Source: Flavobacteriaceae bacterium
Lineage (GTDB): Bacteria > Bacteroidota > Bacteroidia > Flavobacteriales > Flavobacteriaceae
Direction of reading: 5' to 3'
DNA: 6,517 nt
Assembly (NCBI GenBank): GCA_003511845.1
Contig: DOIV01000234.1
Span: 1-6,517, forward strand
Position numbers and translations under genes: made by a program. This document shows positions 4,750-6,517 of this stretch, one piece after another. The first letter of the stretch is position 1. The number at the start of each line of letters is the position of its first letter. Below the pieces are notes generated by a model. The model searched no databases, was not told the DNA's origin, and saw only the letters and a program-made list of their open reading frames with translations.

Positions 4750-5838
4750 CTATTTAAAATAGCTGAATGTTTCACCATTTTCTATTTTTAATAAAGATTC
4801 ATAAATTAATTTGATTACATTTTCAACATCATCTCTATGTACCATTTCTACTGTGGTATGCATATATCGCAATGGCAATGAAATTAAAGCACTTGCCACA
4901 CCAGAATTACTATAGGCAAAAGCATCCGTATCTGTGCCTGTTGCACGAGACAAAGCTGCTCTTTGAAACGGAATTTTATTGTTTTCAGCAGTTTCTGTAA
5001 TTAAATCACGTAATTTTTGTTGTACTGCTGGTGCATAAGCAATAACTGGGCCTTTTCCCATTTCACAATGTCCTTGTACTTTTTTCTCAATCATTGGTGT
5101 AGTAGTATCATGAGTTACATCAGTCACAATAGCTGCATCAGGCTGAATTCTTTCCGCTATCATTTGTGCCCCTCTTAAACCTATTTCTTCTTGTACAGAA
5201 TTCACAATGTATAAGCCGAAAGGTAATTTCTTTTTGTTTTCTTTTAATAAACGAGCCACCTCTGCAATCATAAATCCGCCCATTCTATTGTCTAAAGCTC
5301 TACACACAAAATTGTCTTTGTTTAAAATGTGAAACTCATCAGGATAGGTAATTACACAACCAACATGAACGCCTAACTTTTCAACTTCCTCTTTAGTTTT
5401 ACATCCTAAATCAATAAAAATATTATCGGGTTTTGGAGGCATTTCTTTTGCTTTACTTCTGGTATGAATTGCTGGCCAACCAAATACTCCTTTTACAATT
5501 CCTTTTTTAGTATGGATATTTACAATTTTACTAGGTGCAATTTGATGATCTGAACCTCCATTTCTGACCACGTATAGCAGTCCGTTATCAGAAATATAAT
5601 TTACATACCATGAAATTTCATCGGCATGACCTTCAATTACAACTTTATATTTTGCATCTGGATTGATAACTCCGACCGCAGTACCGTAAGTATCTGTAAT
5701 GAATTCATCAACATAAGGCTTTAAATAATTCATCCATATTTTTTGCCCCTCCCACTCATAACCTGTTGGTGCTGCATTATTTAAATACTTTTCTAAAAAT
5801 GTTAATGATTTTTTTGTAAGGATACTTTTCTTTGCCAT
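4750..5838 (-). CDS. M42 family metallopeptidase (glutamyl aminopeptidase/endoglucanase-type)
   Basis: This is a 362-residue cytoplasmic aminopeptidase with two metal ions per active site, normal in length for the M42 family, whose members form large tetrahedral dodecamers that trim peptides. The expected metal and catalytic residues are all present: H71 and D73 in 'EGHADEI', the bridging D183 in 'ALDNRMGG', catalytic E217 and metal-binding E218 in 'SVQEEIGLRGA', D240 in 'IVTDVTHD', and H327 in 'LPLRYMHTTVEMV'. The inserted dodecamerisation domain lies at about residues 82-178 ('VRNGGSDHQIAPSKIVNIHTKKG' onward). 'RATGTDTDAFAYS' (298-310) is also typical. The ATG at 5838 gives MAKKSILTKKS without a signal peptide. 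The gene is divergent from the ABC ATPase and is followed by the PrsW-like remnant. Which peptides it prefers cannot be read from sequence. Confidence 0.94.
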   Translation of the reverse strand: MAKKSILTKKSLTFLEKYLNNAAPTGYEWEGQKIWMNYLKPYVDEFITDTYGTAVGVINPDAKYKVVIEGHADEISWYVNYISDNGLLYVVRNGGSDHQIAPSKIVNIHTKKGIVKGVFGWPAIHTRSKAKEMPPKPDNIFIDLGCKTKEEVEKLGVHVGCVITYPDEFHILNKDNFVCRALDNRMGGFMIAEVARLLKENKKKLPFGLYIVNSVQEEIGLRGAQMIAERIQPDAAIVTDVTHDTTTPMIEKKVQGHCEMGKGPVIAYAPAVQQKLRDLITETAENNKIPFQRAALSRATGTDTDAFAYSNSGVASALISLPLRYMHTTVEMVHRDDVENVIKLIYESLLKIENGETFSYFK

Positions 5839-5884
5839 GATTTGAATGTTTTTTACATTTTAATTTGTAAAAATAGTATGATTA

Positions 5885-5899
5885 ATTCAATATTTGAAT
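5885..5899. repeat. Inverted repeat in the M42/ABC divergent spacer
   Basis: ATTCAA, a 3-nt centre TAT, and TTGAAT form a 6-bp perfect inverted repeat in the 131-bp gap between two divergent genes. Its position would suit a regulator binding site, but such short AT-rich palindromes are common by chance at this base composition. Confidence 0.25.
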
Positions 5900-5929
5900 A
5901 TAATTATTTCATTTTTTCGTAACAAATTC

Positions 5930-5937
5930 TATATTTA
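5930..5937 (+). promoter_or_regulatory. Possible -7 element before the ABC ATPase gene
   Basis: TATATTTA differs from TAnnTTTG only in the last base and would give a leader of about 25 nt before the ATG at 5970. No TTG is found at the matching -33 position, so support is weak. Confidence 0.25.
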
Positions 5938-5969
5938 CACTACTTATTTTATAAATTAAACAATAAAAA

Positions 5970-6517
5970 ATGAAACTATCCATCAACAATTTAACAAAAA
6001 CATATAAAAATGGTGTAAAAGCCTTGGACGATATTACAATTGAAATAGGAACAGGAATGTTTGGTTTATTAGGGCCAAATGGAGCAGGGAAGTCTACTTT
6101 AATGCGAACTATAGCTACTTTACAAAGCCCTGATTCTGGTTCTATTACGTTTAATGATATAGATGTTTTAGAAGACCCAATGTCTTTACGTAAAATTTTA
6201 GGGTATTTACCACAAACATTTGGTGTTTATCCAAAAATGTCTGCCGAAGATTTATTACTCTATTTCGCAAAATTAAAAGGAATTTCATCTAAAAAAGATA
6301 GAGATGCCATTGTAAAAGAAGTTTTAGAAATAACCAATTTATATGATGTAAGAAAAAAACATGTTGCAGGTTATTCTGGCGGAATGAAACAACGGTTTGG
6401 CATTGCACAACTATTACTGAATAATCCAAAATTAATTATTGTTGATGAGCCAACTGCTGGTTTAGATCCTGCTGAACGCAATCGTTTTTTAAATGTTTTA
6501 CGTGAAGTTGGTACAAA
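5970..6517 (+). CDS. ABC transporter ATP-binding protein (3' end outside window)
   Basis: Frame from ATG 5970 stays open to the window edge, giving 182 complete codons of an ABC ATPase usually about 230-310 residues long. The nucleotide-binding elements appear in order: an A-loop-like Tyr12 in 'TKTYKNGVKALDD', Walker A 'GPNGAGKST' (35-43), Q-loop Gln82 in 'YLPQTFG', signature 'YSGGMKQR' (135-142, a variant of LSGGQ), Walker B 'LIIVDE' (155-160) with catalytic Glu160, and the D-loop 'AGLD' (163-166). The 'YSGGMKQR' form and 'TFGVYPKMSAEDLL' are typical of ABC-2/DrrA/NatA-like exporters, so membrane subunits are expected downstream. The substrate cannot be inferred. The A-rich leader (CAATAAAAAATG) suits a Bacteroidota start. 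No N-terminal defect is seen. Confidence 0.93.
   Translation, partial: MKLSINNLTKTYKNGVKALDDITIEIGTGMFGLLGPNGAGKSTLMRTIATLQSPDSGSITFNDIDVLEDPMSLRKILGYLPQTFGVYPKMSAEDLLLYFAKLKGISSKKDRDAIVKEVLEITNLYDVRKKHVAGYSGGMKQRFGIAQLLLNNPKLIIVDEPTAGLDPAERNRFLNVLREVGT

Noticed and set aside
1..6517. Defence island, CRISPR array, prophage, integron or toxin-antitoxin system
   Set aside because: No spaced repeats, transposase, integrase, nuclease or paired toxin/antitoxin genes are visible; the recognised genes are housekeeping or envelope functions.

Overview
The window is AT-rich, ordinary-looking chromosome from a Bacteroidota bacterium, most likely a member of the Flavobacteriaceae. The evidence is the family content (a BT_3928-type DoxX protein, a DUF4136 lipoprotein, a DUF5522 Cys-rich small protein, a LysM glucosaminidase lipoprotein and an M42 peptidase), A-rich leaders without Shine-Dalgarno sequences, and several matches to the Bacteroidota -7 promoter element TAnnTTTG. 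No rRNA, tRNA, CRISPR array, transposase or phage gene is visible.

Left part (1-1880, + strand): the last 30 codons of an upstream gene (probably the DUF1599 family), a five-helix DoxX-like membrane protein with a C-terminal thioredoxin-fold domain, a disturbed spacer of about 140 bp holding a 16-codon ORF fused to the doxX stop and a C/G-rich repeat-like patch, then the fluoride channel gene crcB. A strong 15-bp hairpin (1829-1862) ends crcB and also the convergent gene on the other strand.

Middle part: on the minus strand, a DUF5522 protein (2526-2711) precedes a DUF4136 lipoprotein (1883-2437), with an 18-residue micro-ORF between them overlapping the DUF5522 stop. Divergently, on the plus strand, a PLP-dependent enzyme of the ACC deaminase/D-cysteine desulfhydrase family (2777-3685) and a glucosaminidase lipoprotein (3688-4536) form a tight two-gene operon 2 bp apart. 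The shared divergent region carries two exact TAAATTTG boxes 20 bp apart facing the DUF5522 gene.

Right part: an M42 aminopeptidase (4750-5838, minus) is followed, 13 bp after its stop, by a 40-codon ORF whose first 23 residues look like the N-terminus of a PrsW-type membrane protease, apparently a decayed remnant. Divergently, an ABC-transporter ATPase starts at 5970 and runs off the window.

The genes look like housekeeping and envelope functions (fluoride export, peptidoglycan cleavage, lipoproteins, peptide turnover, D-amino-acid catabolism), not a defence or mobile system. I did not find a convincing undescribed system. The points most worth checking are the PrsW-like remnant, the active-site substitutions that separate the PLP enzyme from true ACC deaminases, the tandem promoter boxes, and the three very short ORFs attached to gene 3' ends.
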